A stretch of DNA of 27,224 bases, from positions 1 through 27,224 of the IMG/VR virus record IMGVR_UViG_3300025687_000257. The stretch is one strand, 5' to 3'. Below are positions 1 to 5,244 of the stretch, piece by piece. The translations under genes were made by a program, and so were the position numbers. The DNA is from a virus. Within the stretch, counting starts at the first letter, position 1. Each line of letters starts with the position of its first letter. Under the pieces are notes generated by a model that was not told the origin of the DNA, searched no databases, and saw only the letters and a list, made by a program, of their open reading frames with translations.

Positions 1-48
1 AATATCCAACTGCTTTAAGACGGCATTCCAATCTATTTGTGCATTCAT
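1..48 (-). CDS. N-terminal fragment of an unidentified protein (cut by window edge)
   Basis: Sixteen codons are visible, starting at an ATG read from 48 and reading MNAQIDWNAVLKQLDI, with no stop before the window edge. An AAGG ribosome binding site lies about eight bases upstream. The gene follows the methyltransferase gene in the same direction after a 36-bp gap, so it is probably in the same leftward unit. The fragment is too short to assign a family. Confidence 0.55.
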   Translation of the reverse strand, partial: MNAQIDWNAVLKQLDI

Positions 49-84
49 TGTGATGACCTTTTGTGGAGTTATACACACACTATA

Positions 85-699
85 TCACCAAAGTTGTTGT
101 TGTTGTTGATGTGTTTCCAATCTTTTTTTTGCACTGGTGTAATAGTCCACATCTAGTTCCCATGCATCCAAAGAGAATCCCATATCATGGCATGCTATGG
201 CAATGGAACCACTGCCAAGATGTGTATCCAATATCTTGTCATCTTCTTTGGCAAAGTGTTCTAGTATCCATATATAGAGTGCAGTTGGCTTTTGTGTTGG
301 ATGTATTTTGTCACCTGTTCTGTTATCAAATTTGAATAGTTTTGCTGGATATGGAAATGATGTCCATGCCATTTCCCACTGCGAAAAGTTTGGCCATGGT
401 TGGCACTTATCCCAACATACTACGCATCTTGTGGATGGTAGTGTGAAATAGTTTGCACCCCATATCACTTGATTTTTTGAAACTCTGAAAAGGTGATCAA
501 AGTATTCTTGTGGTGGTGATATATCCCAATGTTCATACTTACCACGGCAGAACGCACGATCTTTGAGTTTACCTTTTCCACCTGTTTGTGCACCATGTTT
601 GTGGATGTCATAAGGAGGATCAACAATCGCTAAATCATAACATTTATCTGGCATCTGTCGCATTGCTTCTAGGCAATCACCCAAGTGTAGATTTATCAT
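85..699 (-). CDS. DNA methyltransferase, N6-adenine/N4-cytosine type (orphan)
   Basis: This 204-residue protein is a SAM-dependent amino-methyltransferase that would methylate adenine N6 or cytosine N4 in DNA. The catalytic motif DPPY is at residues 27-30, and VIWGANYF follows at 78-85. HPTQKP is at 133-138, and the SAM-binding motif is DTHLGSGS at 158-165. The catalytic motif precedes the SAM motif, the beta-class order. The usual Phe of motif I (FxGxG) is Leu here. The C-terminus ends in a run of five Gln encoded by a CAA repeat. The start at 699 follows a GAAGTGA ribosome binding site and lies three bases after the stop of the ribbon-helix-helix gene, so the two are probably co-transcribed. 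No restriction endonuclease is adjacent, so I infer an orphan enzyme for self-protection or regulation. The target site cannot be read from sequence. Confidence 0.9.
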   Translation of the reverse strand: MINLHLGDCLEAMRQMPDKCYDLAIVDPPYDIHKHGAQTGGKGKLKDRAFCRGKYEHWDISPPQEYFDHLFRVSKNQVIWGANYFTLPSTRCVVCWDKCQPWPNFSQWEMAWTSFPYPAKLFKFDNRTGDKIHPTQKPTALYIWILEHFAKEDDKILDTHLGSGSIAIACHDMGFSLDAWELDVDYYTSAKKRLETHQQQQQLW

Positions 700-702
700 A
701 TA

Positions 703-864
703 TCACTTCTTGTCTAGTACGATGGATGCACCAAGTTGTTCCAATCGTTGTGCAAGGAGCTCTGCCAAGATTTCATCTGTGCTTTTCCCTTCCAATGCTT
801 TCAATATGGCAAGTTGTTTTTTGGTGTTGTCTGATAGTCTTACTGTTGTTACTGTCTTTTCCAT
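703..864 (-). CDS. ribbon-helix-helix (CopG/Arc-like) transcriptional regulator
   Basis: This 53-residue protein has the ribbon-helix-helix pattern: a short beta strand (TVTTVRLS, residues 4-11) followed by two amphipathic helices (NTKKQLAILKALEG, then STDEILAELLAQRLEQ). Family members bind operators as dimers through the strand pair. I chose the ATG at 864 because AGGAGATC lies just upstream. An upstream in-frame extension to 945 would translate the promoter and operator and is unlikely. The gene has its own promoter (-35 at 923-928, -10 at 900-905), which is embedded in a perfect inverted repeat (883-892 and 907-916). Autoregulation is the simplest inference. The methyltransferase gene follows after three bases. 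No toxin partner is seen, so an antitoxin role is less likely. Confidence 0.8.
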   Translation of the reverse strand: MEKTVTTVRLSDNTKKQLAILKALEGKSTDEILAELLAQRLEQLGASIVLDKK

Positions 865-882
865 GTGATCTCCTATAGATAT

Positions 883-916
883 GTATACTATGTATATACA
901 GTATAACATAGTATAC
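883..916. promoter_or_regulatory. perfect inverted repeat, probable operator of the ribbon-helix-helix gene
   Basis: GTATACTATG at 883-892 is matched by its exact reverse complement CATAGTATAC at 907-916, with 14 bases between. The arms straddle the -10 element (900-905) of the leftward promoter, and the right arm lies in its spacer. This is a typical arrangement for repression by a small dimeric regulator. The left-arm word recurs in the two promoter regions that flank the origin-like region (2088-2097, and 2528-2537 with one mismatch). Confidence 0.7.
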
Positions 917-928
917 ACGATGCAACAA
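900..928 (-). promoter_or_regulatory. sigma-70 type promoter for the RHH-methyltransferase unit
   Basis: Read leftward, TTGTTG (928-923) is followed after exactly 17 bases by TATACT (905-900). The predicted start is near 893, giving a leader of about 28 bases with AGGAGA before the ATG at 864. The -35 box begins three bases beyond the stop codon of the preceding gene. Confidence 0.65.
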
Positions 929-931
929 GTA

Positions 932-1870
932 TTATTCATCATCACTGTCTATTTCTTGTGTGTAGTCCATCGATGGATATAGTGTGGCCAAATCTCTATG
1001 CTCAACATTTGGTGACAGAAAACCTGTCATAGCCTGTGCCATGCTTTGTGGTGTCGGTACATACGGACTATCTTTCAATGCTTTGGCCGTGCATCTTTTC
1101 ATTCTGTAGTATTTCACTGCATTGTTGTATGCTTGGTTTTCAGTGATAACATTCAATAGTTCTTCTGGCATCGTCCAACCTTCATCAGCACAAATTTGGA
1201 TTCCGATAAACGTCTTGTATATTGGGTGTTTGAAATTTGGAATGTATTCCCCTGTGCCTTCATTGTATATGCAACGGCCTGCCTTGATTCTATCGTGCCA
1301 TTTCTTTTCACTTTGTTCTTTTGCACTGACAAGATAGTGTCTGTGGTTTCTGTAACTGTAGTGTATTTCTGCATTCTTGAAACGAACTTGCAAGTTGGAT
1401 ATCACAGTAGTATACGGATAACCTTTCATACATTTCCCTGCATCACACGTGCATGGTGCCATGTATTCGGTTTCCTTATCTGTGGTTCGATCCCACATAT
1501 ATATCTGTCTGAATCCACCTTCCAATCCATCTGCATCTGTGCGACAATCATTGCAGAACTTCTTGCCATTGGTGAAATCGCGTCTTTCCCAACGGTCTTG
1601 ATAGCCTGGCTTTGCACGTAAATATTCTGTCACTTGTGGCAATGTTGGCAAGAATGTGTGCATATCGTTCATCAAGTAATAGTGCAAGGTTTCTTTGAGC
1701 CAAGTAGAATCAAACCGTTCATACTTTGTGCAATAAAGTGAATGTTGGGCCTTAAGCCAGAACATGCTTTTGCCAAAGTGATCAGAAAGGTTTGATAGGA
1801 ACTTGAACAGAATCTTTTCTTTTGGAGAGTTGACCCATTCTGGATATGTTGTTGTATTATTTGTGGACAT
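932..1870 (-). CDS. 312-residue protein with a Cys cluster, possible replication or helicase-loader protein
   Basis: I do not recognise this protein with certainty. It is soluble, rich in aromatic and basic residues, and has no membrane segment. A possible zinc site is visible: C106 and C109 (CNDC), then C140, C142 and C147 (CTCDAGKC), separated by about 30 residues. A similar arrangement (CxxC, a loop, then CxC) is seen in some phage helicase-loader and replication accessory proteins, which is the basis for the tentative call. No Walker A motif is seen. The C-terminus is acidic. The start at 1870 has an AAGGAGT site at good spacing. It follows the 66-residue gene after four bases, and both lie next to the iteron region, which fits a replication role. 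The function is inference from position. Confidence 0.85.
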   Translation of the reverse strand: MSTNNTTTYPEWVNSPKEKILFKFLSNLSDHFGKSMFWLKAQHSLYCTKYERFDSTWLKETLHYYLMNDMHTFLPTLPQVTEYLRAKPGYQDRWERRDFTNGKKFCNDCRTDADGLEGGFRQIYMWDRTTDKETEYMAPCTCDAGKCMKGYPYTTVISNLQVRFKNAEIHYSYRNHRHYLVSAKEQSEKKWHDRIKAGRCIYNEGTGEYIPNFKHPIYKTFIGIQICADEGWTMPEELLNVITENQAYNNAVKYYRMKRCTAKALKDSPYVPTPQSMAQAMTGFLSPNVEHRDLATLYPSMDYTQEIDSDDE

Positions 1871-1874
1871 GTTG

Positions 1875-2075
1875 TTACTCCTTGTTTATTATGGTTTTGA
1901 TTTCAGTTTGTAAGTTGCGCAACATCTTATATGATGCATTGTGTTTCTTGGATATGGCCAAGAGTGAATAAGTTTGTTTGGTGATCTCCAACAAGTAGAG
2001 CTCACACCACAGAAGAACCTTTTGGCCATCACCAGTATCTATGATGTGTTTTGGTACGATTGCATAATGTTTCAT
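1875..2075 (-). CDS. 66-residue protein, possible small HTH DNA-binding protein
   Basis: The start at 2075 is chosen because AGGAT precedes it; an upstream extension to 2114 would run through the promoter repeat. After a short beta-like N-terminus, residues about 19-62 form two or three amphipathic helices (KVLLWCELYLLEI, then SLLAISKKHNASYKMLRNLQ). The spacing resembles a winged-helix or HTH domain of the kind found at the N-terminus of phage replication initiators, but no diagnostic residue fixes this. It is the gene nearest the iteron clusters on the leftward side. It could be a split-off initiator domain acting with the 312-residue protein, or a regulator. Confidence 0.7.
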   Translation of the reverse strand: MKHYAIVPKHIIDTGDGQKVLLWCELYLLEITKQTYSLLAISKKHNASYKMLRNLQTEIKTIINKE

Positions 2076-2083
2076 GATATATC

Positions 2084-2112
2084 CTATGTATACTATGTAA
2101 TACAATATATAC
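2084..2112. repeat. 29-bp promoter-region repeat, copy 1 (near-identical to 2524-2552)
   Basis: This 29-bp stretch matches 2524-2552 with a single mismatch (C at 2093 versus T at 2533). It contains the operator-like word GTATACTATG (2088-2097). It lies directly before the leftward 66-residue gene, whereas copy 2 lies in the promoter of the rightward operon, so both have the same orientation on the plus strand although the genes diverge. Confidence 0.8.
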
Positions 2113-2121
2113 ACATAACAA
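2094..2121 (-). promoter_or_regulatory. candidate leftward promoter for the 66-residue/312-residue genes
   Basis: Read leftward, TTGTTA (2121-2116) is followed after 16 bases by TACATA (2099-2094). The match is fair rather than strong. The predicted leader before the AGGAT site and the ATG at 2075 is very short. The box overlaps the 29-bp repeat, so binding there would block it. Confidence 0.35.
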
Positions 2122-2280
2122 ATCAGAAAGCAAATTTATAATGAAAATATTTTGTGGAGAGATAGCAGCAGCCAAGTTTTCATTCTCCATGATATTGTGG
2201 CATCTTTTTTCTTGCTAGAAATGCTTTGCGTTTTAGTGCATGGATATTTCTTCATGCATCTGTCTACTGACTGTCTCCCT

Positions 2281-2312
2281 AAAATTTATTAATTATAATA
2301 ATATTTATAATA
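2281..2312. other. 32-bp pure A/T block, candidate DNA-unwinding element
   Basis: Every base from 2281 to 2312 is A or T. It lies 42 bp before the first iteron cluster, the usual position of the melting element beside initiator sites in theta origins. Confidence 0.5.
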
Positions 2313-2354
2313 GGCAGCTCACGTTCCCCACAGTTAGAATATTGTAGAGTGGTG

Positions 2355-2398
2355 TTTGCCCTTGATTTGCCCTTGATTTGCCCTTGATTTGCCCTTGC
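2355..2398. repeat. iteron cluster 1: four 11-bp direct repeats
   Basis: TTTGCCCTTGA is repeated head to tail at 2355-2365, 2366-2376 and 2377-2387, with a fourth copy at 2388-2398 whose last base is C. The 11-bp period places each copy on about the same face of the helix, as in initiator-binding iterons. Confidence 0.85.
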
Positions 2399-2441
2399 AA
2401 GAAAATGAAGCCCGTGTACATCGGAAATGTAATGCTGTTGA

Positions 2442-2482
2442 TTTGCCCTTGATTTGCCCTTGATTTGCCCTTGATTTGCCCC
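2442..2482. repeat. iteron cluster 2: three full and one partial 11-bp repeat
   Basis: The same unit TTTGCCCTTGA occurs at 2442-2452, 2453-2463 and 2464-2474, followed by a truncated copy TTTGCCCC at 2475-2482. The cluster starts 87 bp after the start of cluster 1, close to eight repeat lengths, so both clusters are nearly in helical phase. Forty-three bases of unique sequence separate them. Confidence 0.85.
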
Positions 2483-2517
2483 AAAATATTTTTTTTCAAA
2501 AATAGTATATTTATTTC

Positions 2518-2546
2518 TTGACACTATGTATATTATGTAATACAAT
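2518..2546 (+). promoter_or_regulatory. strong sigma-70 promoter for the plus-strand operon
   Basis: TTGACA (2518-2523), a 17-bp spacer and TACAAT (2541-2546) make a near-consensus promoter. Transcription should start near 2553, giving a leader of about 30 bases before the ATG at 2584. The spacer and -10 are the second copy of the 29-bp repeat (2524-2552), including the operator-like word, so the promoter is probably repressible. Confidence 0.8.
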
Positions 2547-2552
2547 ATATAC
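2524..2552. repeat. 29-bp promoter-region repeat, copy 2
   Basis: This copy differs from 2084-2112 at one base. It fills the spacer and -10 of the rightward promoter. Only this copy has a TTGACA box correctly placed upstream; at copy 1 the same position reads TATATC. Confidence 0.8.
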
Positions 2553-2583
2553 AGATAGTAACAAATCATTTATGGAGTTTCAC

Positions 2584-3069
2584 ATGACAGTAGAATACAC
2601 AGTAACATATTGGCAACAAGAACTTGCAGAAGCAATCAACACATACAAAGCATCCAAAGCAAATCCAGAGTCAACAACTGCATTTATTGAGTTCAACAAA
2701 TCTTGGATAGATTTCTGTGGTGAAATGGTAGAGTTTTCTAGAACACTAGAAACATTGCACAGTGATGTACAACCACAAGAAGCAGCTGCACAAACCATCC
2801 AAGCACATTGGAATGATTTGTTGGCCAATGATGATGAAAAGTTGACAAAGCATGTGCGTGTTGCACACGTGGCCAATACTGCCAATGTATCCATACAAAA
2901 ATCTATTGCCCACGTTGGATATAGTTATGTGCTACATACTGCAACAAGCACGGCCATAATCGAACCAAATGGTGATTGCTCTTGTACATGCAAAGACCAC
3001 CAATACCGTAAATCTTTATGCAAGCACCTATATGTGCTTTCCCTTTCAATAACTAACCCAACATTCTAG
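2584..3069 (+). CDS. SWIM zinc-finger protein
   Basis: This 161-residue protein ends in a clear SWIM zinc finger with the pattern CxCx(n)CxH: C134, C136, C146 and H148 (CTCKDHQYRKSLCKH). The segment before it (about 95-131, with GYSYVLHTATST) is the beta part usual for SWIM domains. SWIM fingers bind DNA or mediate protein contacts and occur in Rad51-paralogue partners, transposases and helicase-linked proteins. Residues 1-95 are helical and not recognised. The start at 2584 has GGAG (2574-2577) six bases upstream; the ATG at 2572 overlaps this site and is less likely. It is the first gene of the only rightward operon, directly behind a strong promoter. Confidence 0.88.
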   Translation: MTVEYTVTYWQQELAEAINTYKASKANPESTTAFIEFNKSWIDFCGEMVEFSRTLETLHSDVQPQEAAAQTIQAHWNDLLANDDEKLTKHVRVAHVANTANVSIQKSIAHVGYSYVLHTATSTAIIEPNGDCSCTCKDHQYRKSLCKHLYVLSLSITNPTF

Positions 3070-3078
3070 GAGTTCCCC

Positions 3079-3198
3079 ATGGAAACATCATTCAAATATA
3101 AAGCACTACAAATGCTAGTAATCGCAGAATACACCTTTGCTGCGTGGCTAGTACTGCGCATCATTGCAGGCATCACACACAACATTTATGGAGCATAA
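3079..3198 (+). CDS. 39-residue single-pass membrane peptide
   Basis: An ATG at 3079 preceded by AGGAG (3068-3072, overlapping the stop of the SWIM gene) opens a 39-residue frame. It reads METSFKYKAL, then a hydrophobic stretch (about residues 10-32, containing E17 and R27), and ends NIYGA. This fits one membrane helix with a short cytoplasmic basic N-terminus. The next gene's GGAG site lies inside its last codons, so translation is coupled. A role at the inner membrane (superinfection exclusion, lysis timing or anchoring of its neighbours) is possible, but nothing fixes it. Confidence 0.65.
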   Translation: METSFKYKALQMLVIAEYTFAAWLVLRIIAGITHNIYGA

Positions 3199-3202
3199 CA
3201 AC

Positions 3203-3781
3203 ATGAACAACAACTATTTTTTCATACAAAAAATGATTGGCACCACAGCTGAAATAGCCGTGCGTGAATGTATCAAGGCACAGTATCCCACAATAGGATT
3301 GAGACATGCAGTTCCAACACTGACACCACATGCAACACACGACATTGAAATAAACGATATTGATCGTTTTACTGTGGAAGTCAAGTCTGCTAGAAATGGT
3401 GGCAAGTTTCCAAACCTATTTGCAGAGATCATCCAATATCCAAGTTGTGGATATGCAGAATACTTGGTGCATACACCAGACTATATCGTGTATGTTGACA
3501 TCGATAGTGATATACACTATTGGTATGATGGCCCAATGTTTGCAAATGCAGTGAAACAACGTTTTCAACTACGGAAAGATATTGCACATGGTACTGCAAG
3601 TGGTATAACATTTGCCAAAGATTCCATAGATTTTGGATTTATCTGTGCATATCGTGCAACAGGCCCACACACAATGGACATGATCAAGAAAAGATATGGC
3701 CAAGAAATAAAAGATATACAACCACTCAAACAATCAGCACCAGTCTACAAATCTTGTACTGGTCTTCCAACCCTCAAATAA
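3203..3781 (+). CDS. PD-(D/E)XK-type nuclease (predicted)
   Basis: This 192-residue protein has the hallmarks of the PD-(D/E)XK nuclease fold. An early helix carries a conserved Glu (GTTAEIAVRE, E17), then HDIEI (D47) and VEVKSA (E59-x-K61) at the ends of adjacent strands. These residues would bind Mg2+ and cleave DNA. The fold covers restriction enzymes, recombination exonucleases and Holliday junction resolvases; which subgroup this is cannot be told here. GGAG at 3190-3193 is nine bases before the ATG at 3203; an ATG at 3188 is in frame but overlaps that site. It lies four bases after the membrane peptide gene. Plausible roles are host DNA breakdown, recombination or exclusion of rivals. 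Confidence 0.8.
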   Translation: MNNNYFFIQKMIGTTAEIAVRECIKAQYPTIGLRHAVPTLTPHATHDIEINDIDRFTVEVKSARNGGKFPNLFAEIIQYPSCGYAEYLVHTPDYIVYVDIDSDIHYWYDGPMFANAVKQRFQLRKDIAHGTASGITFAKDSIDFGFICAYRATGPHTMDMIKKRYGQEIKDIQPLKQSAPVYKSCTGLPTLK

Positions 3782-3796
3782 AAGGAGTACAATCAC

Positions 3797-3937
3797 ATGT
3801 ACACAACAGAACAGAAACTACTTGCAATATCAGTCCACAAACTGCTGCGTGCTATTCAAAAAAAATACGGCAGAAAATTTGTCCGTGAGCTGATCAAAGG
3901 TTACACTGATACTATCACACCACCCAAGTTGGATTAA
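3797..3937 (+). CDS. 46-residue basic peptide
   Basis: An ATG at 3797 with AGGAG (3783-3787) upstream opens a 46-residue frame: MYTTEQKLLAISVHKLLRAI, then QKKYGRKFVRELIKGYTDTI, then TPPKLD. It is strongly basic and probably helical. It starts 15 bases after the nuclease gene and is the last gene of the plus operon, about 70 bases before the terminator. A nucleic-acid-binding accessory or a host-directed peptide are both possible. I do not recognise a family. Confidence 0.6.
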   Translation: MYTTEQKLLAISVHKLLRAIQKKYGRKFVRELIKGYTDTITPPKLD

Positions 3938-4008
3938 TGGTGTATTGGTCTTATCTCATTCACTTTGGTGAAGGGATATTGTGGAAAATACAATGTGGGA
4001 ACATAAAG

Positions 4009-4038
4009 CCTAGTTTCATTTGGAACTAGGTTTTTTTT
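4009..4038 (+). terminator. intrinsic terminator of the plus-strand operon
   Basis: CCTAGTT (4009-4015), an eight-base loop and AACTAGG (4024-4030) form a perfect 7-bp stem followed directly by eight T (4031-4038). It lies between the converging rightward and leftward units. The leftward side of the stem is followed by CTTTATGTT, a poor T tract, so termination is probably better rightward. Confidence 0.85.
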
Positions 4039-4040
4039 AT

Positions 4041-4205
4041 TTACTTGTTATCCACTTTGTGTTCAAGTATCTTGAGTGCTAAAGCGAGCAAATCTTGAAT
4101 CAACTCTTGTTTTTCATCGGAGCTGAAACCACCATTGCTATACTTGATCAACTTGGCAATGAGTTTCACGGCTTCTGGTGTTAGGTTCAATATATCTTGA
4201 TTCAT
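4041..4205 (-). CDS. 54-residue helical protein, last gene of the late operon
   Basis: The chosen start at 4205 has GGGGAT at good spacing and gives MNQDILNLTPEAVKLIAKLI followed by an acidic-helical C-terminal half. Two amphipathic helices separated by a NGGFSSDEK turn are expected. An alternative start at 4253 would overlap the stop of the holin-like gene (ATGA) and give 70 residues, but it lacks a good ribosome binding site. No family is recognised. Its position after a holin-like gene suggests a lysis or regulatory accessory. Confidence 0.65.
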   Translation of the reverse strand: MNQDILNLTPEAVKLIAKLIKYSNGGFSSDEKQELIQDLLALALKILEHKVDNK

Positions 4206-4249
4206 AGTTATCCCCAGGTTTTGTAGTTGTAAGCGATTGATATTCATTT

Positions 4250-4471
4250 TCATTTGCAATCTGCTTTGATTTCCACGTGGATCGCATCCAGTTTTTCAGA
4301 AATCTTTTGCATCTGTGCATGGTATATCTCTCTATCTTCATCGCACCGTGCAATGATTCCATCTATCTGTGCAACGTATTGTTGACTTATGTAGTATAGT
4401 GCAACACATGCAAGCACCAATGCACCGAACTGTCCAATAATAAGATTTAATATTTTTTCTTTGTCAAACAT
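4250..4471 (-). CDS. holin-like small membrane protein
   Basis: This 73-residue protein has a hydrophobic N-terminal segment (about residues 8-28, LNLIIGQFGALVLACVALYY) followed by a charged, coiled-coil-like tail (residues 30-73). One membrane helix near the N-terminus plus a charged helical tail resembles BhlA/UviB-type holin-like proteins, and the small size fits. A holin would form inner-membrane lesions that release the endolysin. The stop of the preceding structural gene overlaps its ribosome binding region (GGGG before the ATG). The endolysin gene is about 18 kb upstream in the same unit, so holin function is inference. A spanin-like or tail-associated membrane protein is an alternative. 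Confidence 0.6.
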   Translation of the reverse strand: MFDKEKILNLIIGQFGALVLACVALYYISQQYVAQIDGIIARCDEDREIYHAQMQKISEKLDAIHVEIKADCK

Positions 4472-4472
4472 A

Positions 4473-5243
4473 TCAGAACCCCGCAGACGCTTTATCGATC
4501 TTCTGAAATTTGTAGTACAGTTTTACTACAGTTTGGTCACCTAGTGCAAATGTTCTTGTGGTGCCGTTCGGTCCACAAACAAATCGCAACTGCAAATGAT
4601 TCGATCCTACCATATTGGTGATGGAGTTTGTGGCCGCAGAACTTGTTACATATACATCAGTAGCACTTGTGGCGATCACTGACATGGTGTAGTTGTTTCC
4701 AGACAAAAATAAGTTACCAAGTATATGTGTATCAGTGGCAAATGCTCCTGTTGCTGGTGATGTTCCACCACTATACAACTTTCCAAACACGTCAGCGTCA
4801 AGATTGGCAAAGTTCCACCCTGCGCCAACCCCATTAAATTTAACAGTGGTTACACTGGTGCTTGTCGTGTTGATACAAGTACCAAGACCCCAGTTGAAAT
4901 AACGGAGTATACCAGCAGTACTACCAATCAAATCAGCAGATACCCACAGAATAAAGCAATCATCGGATAACACTGGTGTACCATCATCATAGTATGCTAA
5001 CTTTGCCCAATATGGTGCAGTAACTGTGCCAGCATTGCCAGTGATTTGATTATTGTTGTCTGCTACAGGAAAGTTGGCAAGTGTGATTTCATTGCCAGCA
5101 ACAGACCAAGAATATGAGTCAATGAGTCCTGTAGTATCGGTGAATGTCCAACTACCATCATCCAACTTTGCTTCGGTGAAACCTGTTACAATATCATTGG
5201 CACCACCTGTGGTGCCCTTTGGAAATACTGGTGCTACTGGCAT
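4473..5243 (-). CDS. beta-rich virion protein, candidate tail-fibre or receptor-binding protein
   Basis: This 256-residue protein is rich in Thr, Ser, Gly, Asn and Val with few charges, as is typical of phage beta-structured fibre or appendage proteins. No membrane segment or enzyme motif is visible. A collagen-like start (PVFPKGTTGGAND) leads into several predicted strands, and the C-terminus (TVVKLYYKFQKIDK) is more basic. Its start (5243) is one base after the stop of the 135-residue gene, whose end contains its GGAGCGAG site, so the two are translationally coupled. Lying at the distal end of the structural block, it could be a variable adsorption protein. No homolog is recognised. Confidence 0.8.
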   Translation of the reverse strand: MPVAPVFPKGTTGGANDIVTGFTEAKLDDGSWTFTDTTGLIDSYSWSVAGNEITLANFPVADNNNQITGNAGTVTAPYWAKLAYYDDGTPVLSDDCFILWVSADLIGSTAGILRYFNWGLGTCINTTSTSVTTVKFNGVGAGWNFANLDADVFGKLYSGGTSPATGAFATDTHILGNLFLSGNNYTMSVIATSATDVYVTSSAATNSITNMVGSNHLQLRFVCGPNGTTRTFALGDQTVVKLYYKFQKIDKASAGF

Positions 5244-5244
5244 G

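Larger units (their letters stand above)
2076..2583. other. 508-bp non-coding control region, candidate replication origin
   Basis: No credible gene is seen between the leftward gene starting at 2075 and the rightward gene starting at 2584. From left to right the region holds the 29-bp repeat (2084-2112) and a wide inverted repeat TGGAGA/TCTCCA (2155-2160 and 2184-2189). Next come a TGCATG/CATGCA hairpin (2237-2242 and 2253-2258) and a 32-bp block with only A and T (2281-2312). Two iteron clusters (2355-2398 and 2442-2482) and the rightward promoter with the second 29-bp repeat (2518-2552) complete it. A/T block plus iterons plus divergent genes is the classic layout of an iteron-type theta origin. 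Origin function is inferred. Confidence 0.6.

Noticed and set aside
69-77. DnaA-box-like TTATACACA near the left edge
   Set aside because: A single box in a 36-bp gap with no cluster or AT-rich melting region nearby; the iteron region is a better origin candidate.
2355-2482. Short regularly spaced repeats that might be a CRISPR array
   Set aside because: Units are 11 bp and abut directly; there are no unique spacers of regular length, and no cas genes are present.
2279-2569. Leftward open frames with repeated ANQGQIKGKSR-like peptide
   Set aside because: The peptide is the iteron array read in frames that happen to lack stops. There is no good ribosome binding site, and the frames run through the AT-rich block and the promoter.
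3937-4029. Thirty-residue plus-strand frame overlapping the stop of the 46-residue gene (TAATG)
   Set aside because: No clear ribosome binding site, and its stop lies inside the terminator stem. A real coupled peptide is not excluded but is not supported.
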